A stretch of DNA of 64,000 nt from the NCBI GenBank assembly GCA_029747015.1, contig JAKOGI010002170.1, positions 1-64,000 of the forward strand, written 5' to 3'. The position numbers were made by a program, and so were the translations under genes. The stretch comes from Carnegiea gigantea (Eukaryota; Streptophyta; Magnoliopsida; Caryophyllales; Cactaceae). Under the pieces are notes generated by a model. The model was not told the DNA's origin. It searched no databases and was given only the letters and a program-made list of their open reading frames with translations. Below are positions 34,839 to 46,790 of the stretch, in pieces (the first letter of the stretch is position 1; each line of letters begins with the position of its first letter).

Positions 34839-36181
34839 AGTACCCCACACCAAGATTTTGCTCATCCTTAAGTAAAATAAAAGAAAAGAAAGACATAACC
34901 TAAGACACCTAACTCACTTTTGTAAGAATCACGGTAGCACTTAGTACGTGTAACAAGCCCTTTAAACCCTAATGTTCCCCACAGTGGATGTGTGTGGTCT
35001 CGTGAGAATTTGTAGAAAATATACCACAAAATCTTTGAAGAAGAAAATCAAAACAGAAAGAAAATAGAAATTTTTTTAAAAATTTTCAAATATAATCAAA
35101 TATACATAAGGAAAAACTGTACACACTTGACCAACAAATCACTCCTGCAACCCACATATAAGATTATACACAAGCACAATGTACATATCAAGACTAAGAG
35201 TCTCTATGCATGACACCTATACACTAACTTTTCATCCCACAGACCATCAAAATAGTGAGCCCATCCTAGTGCGCAGTGTGCAAATGTGCCATCACCCTAG
35301 GATTTAAGCTTACAATGGTTCGACTCAATCCCACTTAACTACTTTATTGACTCATTGACTTGGGAAGCAAACTTTTCTAGCTAGAAGCAATATTGCCTCA
35401 AAGGGTAGCACCCAGTAGCGCATGCCTCGAAGGGTACTTATCATTCACGACTCTTTAGCTTTTTATTTTGAATTTTTTAACTCTTTTTTTTGCTGCATAA
35501 AAGGACAAGTGGGAGCAATCAAACCATGAATGCATAAAATAATGGCGATATATAAATAAGGATTATACTCCACACCATAATAAGATGATGGAGTTAGAAC
35601 TGGGATATAGAGAGGCACACTTTGATCTAATGTTTATCATGCACACTACAATTACATACAAACCAATAGTAGGTCGCAAGGTGTCATAGTTACTCAAAAT
35701 AATACAATTCCCCAAAAATCACACAAAAATAGAAAATCTTTTTGGTTTTTCGAAAATTTTTCTCATCTTATTTTTTCTTTTTCAAAACTTTTAAGCATAG
35801 CTGCCCCTCCCCTACACCAAGATAACACAATGTTCGCATTATGGAAAAATAAGCATCTAAAAAAATGATAAAATAAAAGACACAATATAGACAATATACA
35901 AGGGATAGAACCATATTACCAACTCAGGTGCAGAATTACAACTAAGTTATAGCCTCCTAAAATCCGTTTAGATAGAGGCTCATGGAGCATCAGCCACTCC
36001 ATATCAAACTAGAATTGCTACTCAAATTAAAACACATTAGCGATCATAGCAGCATATCAAATAAATAAGAACAACTCTCACTAAGATAAATACAGTAAAA
36101 ATAAGAGAGTTAGTGCCAAATAGAGTATATCCATAATGTCCATGCAGCACAATTGAGGGCCCATTTCAAGTTATAAAATTG
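34839..36181 (-). other. Gypsy C 3' untranslated region
   Basis: No coding frame. A purine tract (minus strand; plus 34841-34860, taccccacaccaagattttg) abuts the 3' LTR and is the likely polypurine tract. A second purine-rich block (minus ggtgtaggggagggg, plus about 35806-35820) lies further in. Confidence 0.6.
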
Positions 36182-36402
36182 CTAGGCCCAAATGTCAAAC
36201 AAAGAGATATACTCAAACTTAGCCAGTAGGTGGGTCATCGACCTAGAAATTTGATCATCATAAATGAACTGTCTAGGCAAAATAGTGAGTCCTAAGTCTA
36301 TAAGTCCTTTAATTTCAATATCCTCAAGAGTCTGGTCTAAATTAACACTCATAGGCACAAAGTTCTTAAACATTAAAAAATTTAGACTTCGATTTCTCGA
36401 GG
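36182..36402 (-). pseudogene. Gypsy C gag, C-terminal fragment
   Basis: On the minus strand, downstream of the RTE target duplication, a frame reads SRNRSLNFLMFKNFVPMSVN, LDQTLEDIEIKGLIDLGLTI and ends FEYISLFDIWA with a stop at 36182. It continues the reading from 41433-41628. I do not recognise a domain in this tail. Part of a longer open stretch to the right belongs to the RTE 3' end and should not be joined to it. Confidence 0.55.
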
Positions 36403-36416
36403 ATAAGGTCACTAAT

Positions 36417-36827
36417 ACAACAACACCACCACCTCCCAGTGTGGGTCCCGCTTTCGTGGGGTCTGGGGAGATCCAGCTGTAGGCAACCTTACTTCTACCG
36501 ACATTCCTACCCGTAGAGAGGCTGATTCCAAGAGACCCACAAAAAAGGATTTTGTAAAAAAAAAAAAAACAAAATTTAATAGAGGGGAGCTTTTGTGAAA
36601 ACATTAAAAGGGAAAATAAAGGACATATCCAGGAATGACCACGATATAATAAAGGCAAGTAGCTGGAGTTATGTAGCATAATAACAATCTATCTGAGGAA
36701 GGTGACATACCTTAGCAGCCCGAGGTAAGCAAACGATGACTCCTCCCAGAAGGAAGTACTACATGCATATAAACAAGCCATGCGAAAAGAACCACTACCA
36801 GCACTAAGCCACTGCACCCAACGACCA
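36417..36827 (-). other. RTE 3' untranslated region and tail
   Basis: Non-coding. The conserved plant RTE 3' block (minus: CTCTACGGGTAGGAATGTCG ... CCCCACGAAAGCGGGACCC) is present, ending in GGTGGTGTTGTTGTA at the target duplication. A 15-base T run (minus) lies near 36560. Confidence 0.75.
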
Positions 36828-38321
36828 CTACGGGGTGGGCTCTCTACGATCTAAGATTCTAATCCTATCCCGCCATAACTTCCTATCCTGAGCCAAGTCC
36901 TCCGTTAAACCGACAACTTTGAAGTCCTCTCTACTCACCTCGCCCAAACTCTTCCTAGGTCGTCCCCTTCCTCTTTTGCCTACGGGGATGCTGATCATCT
37001 CACATCTCCTCACTGGGGCCTCCACACTTCTCCTTTTCAAATGGCCAAACCATCGGAGTCTCGTTTCTCTCATTTTATCTTCGATGGGAGCTACTTTAAC
37101 TAAGTCCCGGATAACTCCATTTCTAATTCTGTCTATTCTCGAATATCCACACATCTACCGAATCATCCTCATCTCTGCTACCATCAACCTTTGAACCTGC
37201 GTCTTTTTTAAAGGCCAACATTCCGATCCATAAAGGATAGCCGGCCTAGCTACCATGCGATAGACTTTACCTTTCAAACCTAGGGGCACCCTCTTATCAC
37301 ACAGCACACCTAAGGCATACTTCCATTTTTACCAGCCCACTTTTATACGCTGGCTAATGTCCTCATCAATATCCCTATTTTGTTGAATGATCGAGCCTAG
37401 ATACTTAAACTTATCAACCTTAGTAATCGACCTCCCATCCAGAGTGACTTCTCCCCCCTCATCTACCCTTCCACTGAAACAGCAATGAAGGTATTCTGTT
37501 TTCGATCTGCTCACTCTAAAGCCTCTAGATTCTAGTGTGTGCCTCCATCGCTCCAACTTATCATTAACGCCCTGCCTGGTCTCGCCAATAAGAACAATGT
37601 CATCTGCAAATAACACACACTATGGTAGCTCATCTTGAATCCCTCTAGTAAGAACATCTATAACTATAGTGAAAAGAAACAGGCTCAAGGTTGAACCCTG
37701 ATGCAGGCCCACACCAACGAAGAAGTCATTTGTGACCCTTCCTGGCGTCCTAACACTCGTCCTACCTCCCTCGTACATATCCTTAATAACTTGAATATAC
37801 CCGGGTGACACTCCTTTCTCCTCCAAGCATCTCCATACCACTTCACGCGAAACTCGAACATATGCTTTTTCCAGGTCAATAAACACCATATGAAGATCCA
37901 TCTTTCTATCTCTGTACAAACCCATGAGCCTTCTAAGGAGGTAAATTGCCTCCGTGGTTGACCTGCCCAGCATAAAATCAAATTGGTTCTCTAAAATCGT
38001 AACATCCTTTCGCAACCTTATCTCAATCACCCTCTCCCATAACTTCATAGAATGACTGAGCAACTTTATACCCCTAAAATTGTTACAATCTTGAATATCA
38101 CCTTTGTTCTTATACAAAGGGATGACTGTACTGGACCTCCACTCTTTAGGCATCTTAGCGGTCCTAAAAATGACATTGAAAAGCTCCGTTAGCCACTCTA
38201 ATCCTTCTTCGCCCAAATACTTCCACACTTCTGCCGGTATTTGATTTGGACCCTCTGCCTTCCCATTGGTCATCTTCTTTAAGGCCTCTTTAATCTCGTC
38301 CTTGCTGATATGACCACACAC
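36828..38321 (-). pseudogene. RTE reverse transcriptase and C-terminal region
   Basis: Minus-strand blocks: EALKKMTNGKAEGPNQIPAE, WRSSTVIPLYKNKGD, NFRGIKLLSHSMKLWERVIE, FMLGRSTTEAIYLLRRLM, MVFIDLEKAYVRVSREVVW, GLHQGSTLSLFLF, then [16 protein letters not shown] (catalytic A-D-D intact) and a thumb/C-terminal part with RLRWFGHLKRR and GRGRPRKSLGE. The chain is interrupted by stops near 37617, 37329 and 37155, and one at 38319-38321. Role when intact: target-primed reverse transcription at a nick made by the endonuclease. Confidence 0.9.
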
Positions 38322-39710
38322 TCACAAATCTAGTCGCCTCTCACTACTCTCTCTTACCCTACCATGAGAGTCTTCCGTCACTTCACCATTGAGGAGTTTG
38401 GAAAAGTAAATTTGCCATCTCTCCTTGATTTCTCCATCCTCAGACAACACCTTACCATTTTCATCCTTAATGCACCTCACAACACCTAAATCCCTCGTAC
38501 TTCTATCCCTAGCCCTCGCCAGTTTAAAGACTTCCTTCTCCCCTTCCTTGGTTGCTAGTCTATGGTGTAGCGTGTCATAAGCCAAGCTCTTAGCTACCGT
38601 AACAGCTTTCTTGGCGGCCTGCTTCACAGCCTTATATCTAACTCTACCAATCTCTGTCTCTCCATTCGCTTCACTGTTCAAGAAGTCAGCGTAAGCCTCT
38701 TTTTTCTCCTTGACTCTCTCCTTTTCCTCCTCGTTCCACCACCAGGTACCCTTTATTTTGTTGCCAACTCTTTTAGACGTACCGAGGATTTCTTTAGCCC
38801 ACCTTCGAATACAATCTGCCATTGCTTCCTACATTTGATCTGCATCCTCTACTCACCTCCAAGCTCCCTCTTCAGTAATCCTCTCTGATAATAACACGGC
38901 ATTCTCCTTCGTAAGGGTCCACCACTTAACTCTAGGGTCCCCGACTCTCCTCTTCTTCCACTTTGAACATTTGAATTCTACATCCAACACTAGCAACGTA
39001 TGCTGAGTTCCTAGACACTCGCTAGGAATCACCTTGCAATCCTTACAAAACCTCCGACTATCCGTCCTCAACAGGGAGTAATCAATTTGGGTTTTTGAGG
39101 AGCCACTCCTAAAGGTCACCAAGCGGTCCTCCTTCTTCTTGAAAAAGGAGTTTACCACCAGCAATTCATAAGCTACCGCAAAGTCCAGCACCGAAACTCC
39201 TTCGCTGTTTCTCTCCCCAAAACCGAAACCCCCGTGAGCCGTATCATACCCGTCTGAGTCAACACCAATATGGCCATTAAAGTCTCCTCCTGTGAAAAGT
39301 TTCTCACTCTGAGGTACATCCTGAATGACCATATCCAAATCCTCCCAAAAACCTTCTTAATATCATCCGGTAGACCTATTTGAGGAGCATACACGCTAAC
39401 CACATTTATGACTTCTGACCCCACCAAAATCTTAATGGCCATAATTCGGTCACTCTTACGCTTCACTTCAACAACAAAGTCAACCAACTCCTTTTCAACC
39501 AAGATGCCAACTCCATTTCTCGCCTTACTTGCCCCCGAATACCATAATTTGTACCCATTAACTTCCCTAGCCTTAGCCGCCACCCACTTCGTCTCTTGAA
39601 CACAAGCTACCTAATCCTACGCCTATGCAAAGACTTAACTAATTCAATGGACTTGCCCGTAAGAGACCCAATATTCCAAGACGCTAGGCGCACCTTCCGA
39701 AACCCTCCAC
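38322..39710 (-). pseudogene. RTE endonuclease and linker
   Basis: The domain opens near 39710 with ASWNIGSLTGKSIELVKSL, shifts frame, then GYKLWYSG, NGVGILVEKEL, VINVVSVYAPQIGLPDDI (39583-39345). After a frameshift it reads LFTGGDFNGHIG (catalytic GDFN), NSEGVSVLDFAVAYELLVVN, VTFRSGSSKTQIDYSLLR and CLGTQHTLLVLDVE (the final H should be SQH; here TQH). Stops occur at 38853 and 38823, followed by a long basic linker (38322-38822, KGTWWWNEE ... RDLGVVRCIKDENGKVL). It is an APE-type endonuclease that would nick the target. Confidence 0.88.
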
Positions 39711-41418
39711 CCCTCCTGACCCCCTACCCCCTGGAGGACTGGATGAAGCTACTATATTGCTCACCACTAACTACAAAGGAAACTGAAAGGGAAAGGAGCC
39801 AGGCGCTGAAAACTAAAAGGAAAAGACGTCGGCTACAAAGGACCAAAGGCTAAGTAAAGAAGCCTAGGAATCTACTCGGCAAGGGAAAAGGAAAAAAAAC
39901 ACCCTAGTCAAATGAAAGCTACTAACTAAAAACATAAACTATATGTGATAATACTAACACACCCAACACAGCGACAACAATACACACCAAAGATGATTAA
40001 AACTAGTAGTGATTAAAACTAATACCGCAAACAATAGTACCAGAAAAAAGCTAATAGCGCACTCAAAACAATTCAACGGTACTCACAAACCAATTAATGA
40101 CCAAAAAACTAAAATAGGATTGAACCAAGTAATAGTAACAACAAAAAACTTATCAAGAACTACTCAAGAAAACTGAAACTAATCGCTACACTAATAATAA
40201 AAATAATGCTGATAAAGTCAATAGCAGCGGATAACAACAAAAATGCTAACCAATAGTAGCAAAAAAAAATACTAATACAACCACCAAACTAATACTAATA
40301 AACAAAATAAAATTGCCACGAGACTTATAAAACTGGTAAATAACAAAGACAAATCAACTATCCACAAGGACAATAAGTAAAAATGTTGCAGGGGCTAATG
40401 AGGTGAGAAGTCTAAAGTAGCAGGTCACCAAACTCGAGCAAAAAACTACCCGAAAAACACAAGTAGGCCACCAAATATGAGGCCCTCCAACAACAACCTC
40501 AGTTAACAATCTAGACACCCTACTCCCTGCTACTGGCTTGAATAGAGCAAAGCAGACAGGAACCAAAAATCGTGAAACAAACCAAAGATTCAGGCAAAAC
40601 TAGAATTTGCAGTAACCCAGCTGAAAAAGGAGAGCAATTTAAGAGGATAAGGGAAAGAGGGGGGAGCCTTACAGTAAACTAGCAATAAGGACAAAAAAAT
40701 AAGGATGCAGGGGCTAATGAGGTGGGAACTCTAATGCAGCAAGGTACCAAACTTGAGCCAGAAACCCAAAAAACTACCAAGAGAACACAGGCAAGCCACC
40801 AACTACAACCTCAGTTAAACAATCCAAAAGCCCTACTCACTGCTACACACAGGCCAGACACCAAAAAAACTTGAACAGAGCAAAGCGGACAGAAACCAGA
40901 ATTCGTGAGAAACACAAAGGATTCAAACCAACTAGAATTAGCGGCAACTTGGCTGAAAAGAATGAATAGCAATTAAGGAAGAGATGGGAGAGAGAGGGAA
41001 CCTGAGATTAGGCAGATGAATAGCAACACTGAAATGAGCCAGAAAACAACAACACAAAAATGCAGCTTGAGGTATAAACCCTTGTGTCAACAATGGCAGA
41101 GAGACTCGGTGGCAGCTTGAGGGGGAAACAAACCTGAGGAGCCCACTGGAATCGGGTTGCCGGTGCGGCAGGAAGCAGGTGTACTGGTACTTAGGGAACT
41201 CAGGGACCCCGAAAATAGAGGGAACTCAGGGAAGGACTCACTGCCGGTGACTGACTGTCGTTTCTACACTGGTGCACTGGTCGACTCAGTGTTGCCGGCG
41301 AGGCACTGACTGTCGGGCTATTCCCGAGGCCCCTAAGTGACCGTTTTGTGCTCTGTGCTGTGTTCAGCGAGGTAGAGAGAGCAGCTAGAGAGAGAGAGCA
41401 GCTAGAGAGAGATAAAAA
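39711..41418 (-). other. RTE 5' untranslated region
   Basis: 1.7 kb without a sustained frame, A-rich on the plus strand. Two related segments of about 150 bp occur (40370-40570 and 40700-40900, sharing 'gcaggggctaatgaggtg' and 'acaacctcagttaa'), an internal duplication. The extreme 5' end (minus) is TCTCTCTAGCTGCTCTCTC, a short tandem motif. RTE leaders can contain internal promoters; none is defined here. Confidence 0.65.
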
Positions 41419-41432
41419 ATAAGGTCACTAAT

Positions 41433-41628
41433 GATGGAGTCAAAAGAAAAGGATTTGCATTGAATACAAAAACCCACATCTAGACCTTCATTTTCATCCA
41501 GCCCATATGAAAAAGATTCATATTCCACACAAAGAATATCATCATCAATTAGATTCTAAATTAATGGGTTCAACCACCCCCTCACGTGACTCCTATGAAT
41601 AAATATCTTTTGACTCATCTATATCATG
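41433..41628 (-). pseudogene. Gypsy C gag, middle fragment
   Basis: Between the target duplications of RTE and copia D the minus strand reads HDIDESKDIYS, VEPINLESN and DDDILCVEYESFSYGLDENE, an acidic linker that continues the gag reading from 51686 leftwards. It contains stops. Intact relatives have an acidic low-complexity tail after the zinc knuckle. Confidence 0.5.
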
Positions 41629-41781
41629 ATACTTGTTGCGAAATTGTTGACCCCATCATTATGTAATGTAAGGTTTTGATGATAACAAACACAAATGGAA
41701 TATATACTTGAGTGTGTTGATCGAACAGGTTCCAAATACTGTTTGAAAAACTTTGAAATTGCTTGATTAACCATGGTCGAG

Positions 41782-42013
41782 AACAGGTCTTAAGAACAGG
41801 TTCTTAGAACAGCTGAATGGCAAAGAACTTAAAGCACATCAAAGACATGGAGTACTCAAGGAACAGCTCAGGAAACAGTTCTGAGTAACATCGTAGCAAC
41901 AGGTCTTAAGAACAGTTCCTCAGAACAGCTGAATGGAAAAGAACTTAAAGCACATCAAAGACATGAAGAACTCCAGGAACAGTTCAGGAAACAGTTCTGA
42001 GTAACACCACAGC
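41782..42013. repeat. 116-bp tandem duplication in copia D 5' LTR
   Basis: Two copies starting 'aacaggtcttaagaacag' at 41782 and 41898, both ending 'cagttctgagtaac...agca'. Each is studded with GAACAG/AACAG motifs. The 3' LTR has the same pair at 50249 and 50365, so the duplication predates this insertion. Confidence 0.9.
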
Positions 42014-42522
42014 ATTGAAGTAACAAGTCAAGATCCTATAGATGCTGTCCGGTGGATTCAACAAGAGTCTTGGTCTGTTATAGGTTTTATTTTCTTAGAT
42101 TCTTGTTAATATGCCACTTGGAAGAACTCGATTTAACATTACCTTGAATGATTTTTAAGAACACTGTCTCAGATCAGTTCTGAGATCAGGGTTCAGACTG
42201 TTTTCAAGCCAAAACGATTTTTCACAGTTTTTTTCCAAATCTTGGGCTGACGTTTTTGAAAATATTTGAGATAAATTTTCTGTTATCATTAAACCCAGGA
42301 TAAGTTAATCTTTGGCTTTGAAAATATATTGTGGAGATTTTGAGCCTAGCTTTTAAAGGAAATCTTTTACAAAATAAATCAAACTCTTATTTTTGGAATA
42401 TAAGATAGGAAATTTCAGGATTTGGCAACTGAAAATATTAGTCACTTTTCATAATCTTTTTAGGAGCAAAAAGATCTTATACTTGTGGATCAAGCACACA
42501 AAAAGATCTTGTTGCCCTCTAC

Positions 42523-42529
42523 TATTTAA
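42523..42529 (+). promoter_or_regulatory. Possible TATA box of copia D 5' LTR
   Basis: TATTTAA in the context 'ctctactatttaaggagctt', conserved at 50989-50995 in the 3' LTR. Its position in the middle of the LTR fits a U3/R boundary. Confidence 0.45.
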
Positions 42530-43216
42530 GGAGCTTCTCCACCTCCTCATTGAATATACACGCACGGTTTTATACACGGCTTGCACACGATTTCATAAAT
42601 TTTTGAGAAAGCTTTTTGCACGGTTTTTTTAGGGATTTAACTTGCAAATCATATTTTCTGAAAAACCTTCAAAGTATGTGTGAAAATTGAGTCATCGTCC
42701 TTGGCATACTAGGAGCAAAATTGTACCTTACATTCTCTTAGTTAGAAGCACAAAAGTAAGGTGTTTTTATTCTCTTCTTTCATCAAAGTGAGAGTTGAGT
42801 GTGTCCAAATCTAGGGAGGCTTTGGACGTGTGTAATTCGTCTTGGGGAGACGATTACGTGAGTGTGTCCAAGTCTGGGAGACTAGGACGTGGTGTGTAAC
42901 TAGTCTAGGGTAGACAGTTACGTGTGTTGCAATTGTAACAGTGAAGGTTACCTTTGTAACATGTTTAGCCCGTTTAGTGGAAGTGTGTGAAAATCCTACA
43001 GGGGTAGGTCGTGGTTTTTGCCTCGGTTGGGCTCGAGGTGTTTCCACGTAAAAATCTTGTGTTCTCATCTTTCAATTATTTCGCTGTTTTACACTTTCTG
43101 TGCACGTTACAAACAGTCTGTCCAAATAAGTTCCAAGTCTGTTCCCAGAAACTACGAAAATCTGCCAACACAATTCACCCCCCTTCTTGTATTAGTGTAC
43201 TCTCAATTCTAACAAG

Positions 43217-43228
43217 TGGTATCAGAGC
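43217..43228 (+). other. Copia D primer-binding site
   Basis: TGGTATCAGAGC, two bases after the 5' LTR. It matches the 3' end of initiator tRNA-Met, the usual copia primer. Confidence 0.95.
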
Positions 43229-43270
43229 AGGTTCTCATCTAAAAGATTAACATCTTGAAAGATCCTAAAC

Positions 43271-44980
43271 ATGAGTACACCACATGGCATGCTTGAGGGG
43301 CAATCCATAACTCGACCACCATACTTTAATGGTCAACATTATAGTTGGTGGAAGAACTGAATGGAAAACTACATTCAAGCTGAGGACTACGAGTTATGGA
43401 TGCTTATCAAGAGTGGACCACTCATTCCCACAAAAGTGATCGAAGATGGAAGCAAAGTTCACAAAAAGCCTGAAGAGTTCAATTCCGAAGATTTCAAGAT
43501 GATGGAAAAGAATGCAAAGGCCAAAAAACTCTTGTATTTTGGTCTTGGTCCTGATGAGTATACTCGCATTTCCGAATGCGAGTCAGCCAAAGAAATCTGG
43601 GATGCCTTGCAAGTAGCTCACGAAGGTACAAATCAGGTAAAACAATCGAGAATTGAGCTTCTTATGAGAAAATATGAACTGTTTGAGATGGGTGATAAAG
43701 AAATGGTGATGGAGATGTACACCCGTTTCACCCATGTCACTAATGAGCTAAAATCATTAGGAAAGTCCTTCACCACCGAGGAGTTGGTGAGGAAAATCCT
43801 ACGATTTTTGCCACAGTCATGGGAGGCCAAAGTCACGGCCATCCAAGAAGCCAAGGATATGAATAAAATCACCTTGGACGAGCTTATTGGTAATCTCCAA
43901 ACTTATGAGCTTAGAAGAAGCTCTCAACTGAAAGAGGAGACCAAGAGAGACCGAGGCCTTGCTCTAAAGGCTTTGGAAGAGGATGGTTTGGACCTTGATG
44001 AAGAAGAACTGGTCATGATCACCCGAAGATTCAAGAAGTTCTTCAAAAAGGTCAAAGAGGAACAAGAGCCCGAACAGTCCAGGAAACAGGGCAGGAAACA
44101 GGTTGAAAACAGTTCTACTAAGCGCTTCTCAAGGGCAATGTTTGCGGTTTGGGGTGATTCTACCGAGGATGAGGAAGGGACTGAAGAGAAAGATGCTGCT
44201 GTACCTCTTATGGCCAGAAGTGATTCTGACTCAGATGATGAGCCTCTGGACAGCTTAGCTCAACTTAAGGATAAGGTACGTGGTCTAAATAAAGCAAAAC
44301 TTGAAGAGTTATTAGCTACTTTGATGGATGAGTATGATGCTATTAATTCTGAAAATTGCATGTTAAAGGATGCATGTTCTGAGTTAAAAAGGGATATTAG
44401 AGAATTAGAGCATGAAAACAAAATCCTTAAAAGTGAAAAAATTGAAACTGATATGAAGAATATTGTTTTGCATGAAGACCTCAATAAATCCAAAGAGACC
44501 TTAAGCATGAAAGAAGAAGCCTTTGTTTCTGACCTTACTAAGCTTGAAAATGAGTCTCTTGAACTGAAACAGAAGGTAGAATCCCTACTTGTTGAGAACA
44601 GTAAATTGCTTGAAAAGTTAAAACAAGTATAATCAGACCTTGCTGCAAACAAGCGCTGGAACAGGTCCTCACAAGCACTGAATTGGCTGAACACTCACTG
44701 TAACCAGGGCAAAAGAGGATTAGGCTTCGTGACTAAGCGCACTTATTACCCTGTTAATAGAAAGTATATAGGATTACCAGAAAATATTGTGTGTTTTCAT
44801 TGTGGTAAAACAGGGCATTATCAGTACACTTGTCCTATAAGAAGGTATGCCATAGAAAAGAACTTGATTCATGTAAAACAAATATGGGTTAGAAAAGATG
44901 AGATTTGCACGTCAAAAAGAATGGGACCTAAGTGGATCTGGGTTCCCAAAACTAACCCCTAATTTGTTTTACAGGCTAAA
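43271..44980 (+). pseudogene. Copia D gag (UBN2-type, coiled coil, CCHC)
   Basis: The natural start is ATG 43271 (MSTPHGMLEGQSITRPPYFN); a TGA at 43358 precedes an open stretch of 423 codons (43361-44632). Domains: the gag N-terminus with WWKN..MENYI and the UBN2 capsid-like fold (EIWDALQVAHEGTNQVKQSR, LRFLPQSWEAKV), an acidic Ser/Asp linker, a long Leu-rich coiled coil (residues about 310-423). After TAA 44630 the same frame gives a zinc knuckle CFHCGKTGHYQYTCP (C-x2-C-x4-H-x4-C, about 44792). Another TAA at 44960 separates it from protease. Stops look like single substitutions in one long Gag-Pol frame. Confidence 0.9.
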
Positions 44981-46102
44981 GTGAGGGGGAACAACCGAGC
45001 AAACAACCCAGCAAACAACCAATTGTGGTATGTGGATAGCGATTGTTCACGGCATATGACTGGTGAAAAATCAAACTTCCTCTCACTTACCGCCTCTGAT
45101 GGAGGGAGTGTGGCATTTGGAAACAGCAAATCAGGGACAATTGTCAGTATAGGTAAGATAGGTGAGTCACTCCCCCATTCAATTGACAATGTATATCTGG
45201 TGGATGGATTACAACATAATCTACTAAGCGTGTCCCAACTGTGTGATAAAGATAACCTAGTAGTGTTTTCTTCAAAACAATGCTTGGTCGTCAATATCAA
45301 CACCGGAGATGTTGTGTTGAGGGGGAAGCGACACAAAAATGTGTATAAAGTAAGTATTCTGTCACTTCCCCAAAACAATTTGACTTGTTTAAGTGCTTTA
45401 AATAATGATGTCATGCTTTGGCACAAGAGACTAGGTCATGCGAGTCTCTCACTCTTGAATAAACTTGTTACTAAAGACCTAGTAGTCGGCCTACCTTTCA
45501 TCAAATTCAATGATGATAAGGTATGTGACGCGTGTGCCAGGGGTAAACAAGTCAAAACTTCTTTCAAATGGAAAACCTATGTTAGCACTACCCGACCTCT
45601 TGAGATGCTTCATGTAGATTTGTATGGTCCTATGAGGATCTCAAGTCCAGGTGGAAAGAGGCATGTGCTTGTGATAGTGGATGATTACTCTCATTTCACA
45701 TGGACCTTGTTTTTGGCTTCTAAAGATGAAACATTTGAAAAATTTCTTGCGTTTCTTAAAAAGGTTGAAAAGAGAGTAGGACACTCATTGGTTTGCCTAA
45801 GGTCTGATCATGGTACAGAATTTGAAAATTCAAGCTTTATTGACTATTGTAATGAGCATGGTGTGGATCATAACTTTTCAGCCCCAAGAACACCCCAGCA
45901 GAACGGGGTGGTAGAGCGGAAAAATCGTACTCTAGAAGACATGACTAGAACAATGCTTGTTGCTAGTGGTCTTCGGAGAAACTTTTGGGCCGAAGCTTTG
46001 AACACATCGTGTTACATTATAAATAGATGCATGATCAGACCCATTCTAAACAAAACTCCTTATGAGCTTCTCAAGGTAGAAAACCTAATCTTATGCATTT
46101 GA
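44981..46102 (+). pseudogene. Copia D protease and integrase
   Basis: An open stretch of 373 codons in the gag frame. Protease: LWYVDSDCSRHMTG, where the family has D-S-G; Gly is replaced by Asp, probably inactivating. Pre-integrase zinc region: LWHKRLGHASLSLL ... CDACARGKQ. Integrase core: LHVDLYGPM (D), CLRSDHGTEFENSSF (D), APRTPQQNGVVERKNRTLED (E), so the DDE triad is complete. It continues to NKTPYELL and shifts frame near 46090. Role: polyprotein cleavage and insertion of the cDNA into the genome. Confidence 0.93.
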
Positions 46103-46790
46103 GAGTGTTTGGTTGTAAATGTTTTGTGCATAATAATGGGAAAGATGTCTTAGGAAAATTTGATCCAAGGAGTGATGAGGCAATATTTCTTGGGTACTCC
46201 TCACACAGTAAGGCTTACAAAGTATTTAATAAGCGAACCTTGTGTGTTGAGGAGAGTGTGCATGTACTTTTTGATGAAATTAACTCTCTAGTTGAGATTA
46301 GTGCACAGGATGATGATTTCGAACTGGGCCTTGCTAAGAAAAATTTGTTGCTTACATATGAAGAAGGTAAGTATCCCGAGGATGAATCAGGGCCTGGAGC
46401 TGTTTCCTTGAAAGATGGGCAAGGTCTGAACCAAACAAGGGGAAGTATTGCTGAACCCAGTTTGGAACAAAACCAGCCTAACACTACAGGAACAGGCTCC
46501 AGAGCAGGCTCGGGAATAGGCTTAGAAACAAGCTCCAAAACAGGCTCGGGAACAGTTTCAGAACCTGTTCCACCGAGTATTCCAGCAAGAGTAGAAAGCG
46601 TGTCTGTGGACTTCCTTACTCCATGACCATGGAAGTACCAAAGTTCGCACCCCCTTGATCAAATTTTGTCTGACATTAATACAAGAGTGCAAATAAGATC
46701 CAAGCTTAAAAATTTCTGTGCTTTTTATGCTTTTCTCTCTAATATTGAGCCTAAAAATGTTAATGAAGCTCTTGCAGATTCAGATTGGGT
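46093..46790 (+). pseudogene. Copia D integrase C-terminus and pre-RT linker, ending at a deletion
   Basis: This follows the frameshift: HLRVFGCKCFVHNN, LGKFDPRSDEAIFLGYS, AYKVFNKRTLCVEESVHVLF, a normal integrase C-terminus, then an acidic and Gly/Thr-rich linker. A TGA at 46624 is followed in frame by HPLDQILSDINTRVQIRSKL, FCAFYAFLSNIEPKNVNEAL and ADSDWV, the block just before copia RT. At that point the sequence jumps to the RNase H region near 46785-46800. The whole polymerase is missing. Confidence 0.88.

Larger units (their letters stand above)
36417..41418 (-). mobile_element. RTE-clade non-LTR retrotransposon (LINE), near full length (5.0 kb)
   Basis: A 14-bp direct repeat ATAAGGTCACTAAT flanks the element (36403-36416 and 41419-41432). 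The minus strand has a 1.7-kb leader, then apurinic-type endonuclease and reverse transcriptase, then a short 3' region ending in TTGTTGTTGTA-like repeats, the usual RTE tail. Because both ends and a clean target duplication are present, this is not a 5'-truncated copy. Coding is broken by a few stops and frameshifts. It sits in gypsy C gag. Confidence 0.9.
41634..43214 (+). repeat. Copia D 5' LTR
   Basis: TGTTGCGAAATTG ... TCAATTCTAACA, 1581 bp, nearly identical to 50101-51680. It contains a tandem duplication with a period of 116 bp (41782-42013) and a TATTTAA box at 42523-42529. The PBS follows after two bases. Confidence 0.95.

Noticed and set aside
36182..36679. 165-codon minus-strand frame as one gene
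   Set aside because: It fuses the RTE 3' untranslated tail with the gypsy C gag fragment across the target duplication, so it is a chance joint reading.
43217..43228. tRNA-like matches (TGGTATCAGAGC here and on the minus strand at 58011-58024)
   Set aside because: These are 12-14-base primer-binding sites complementary to tRNA-Met 3' ends, not tRNA genes; no cloverleaf surrounds them.
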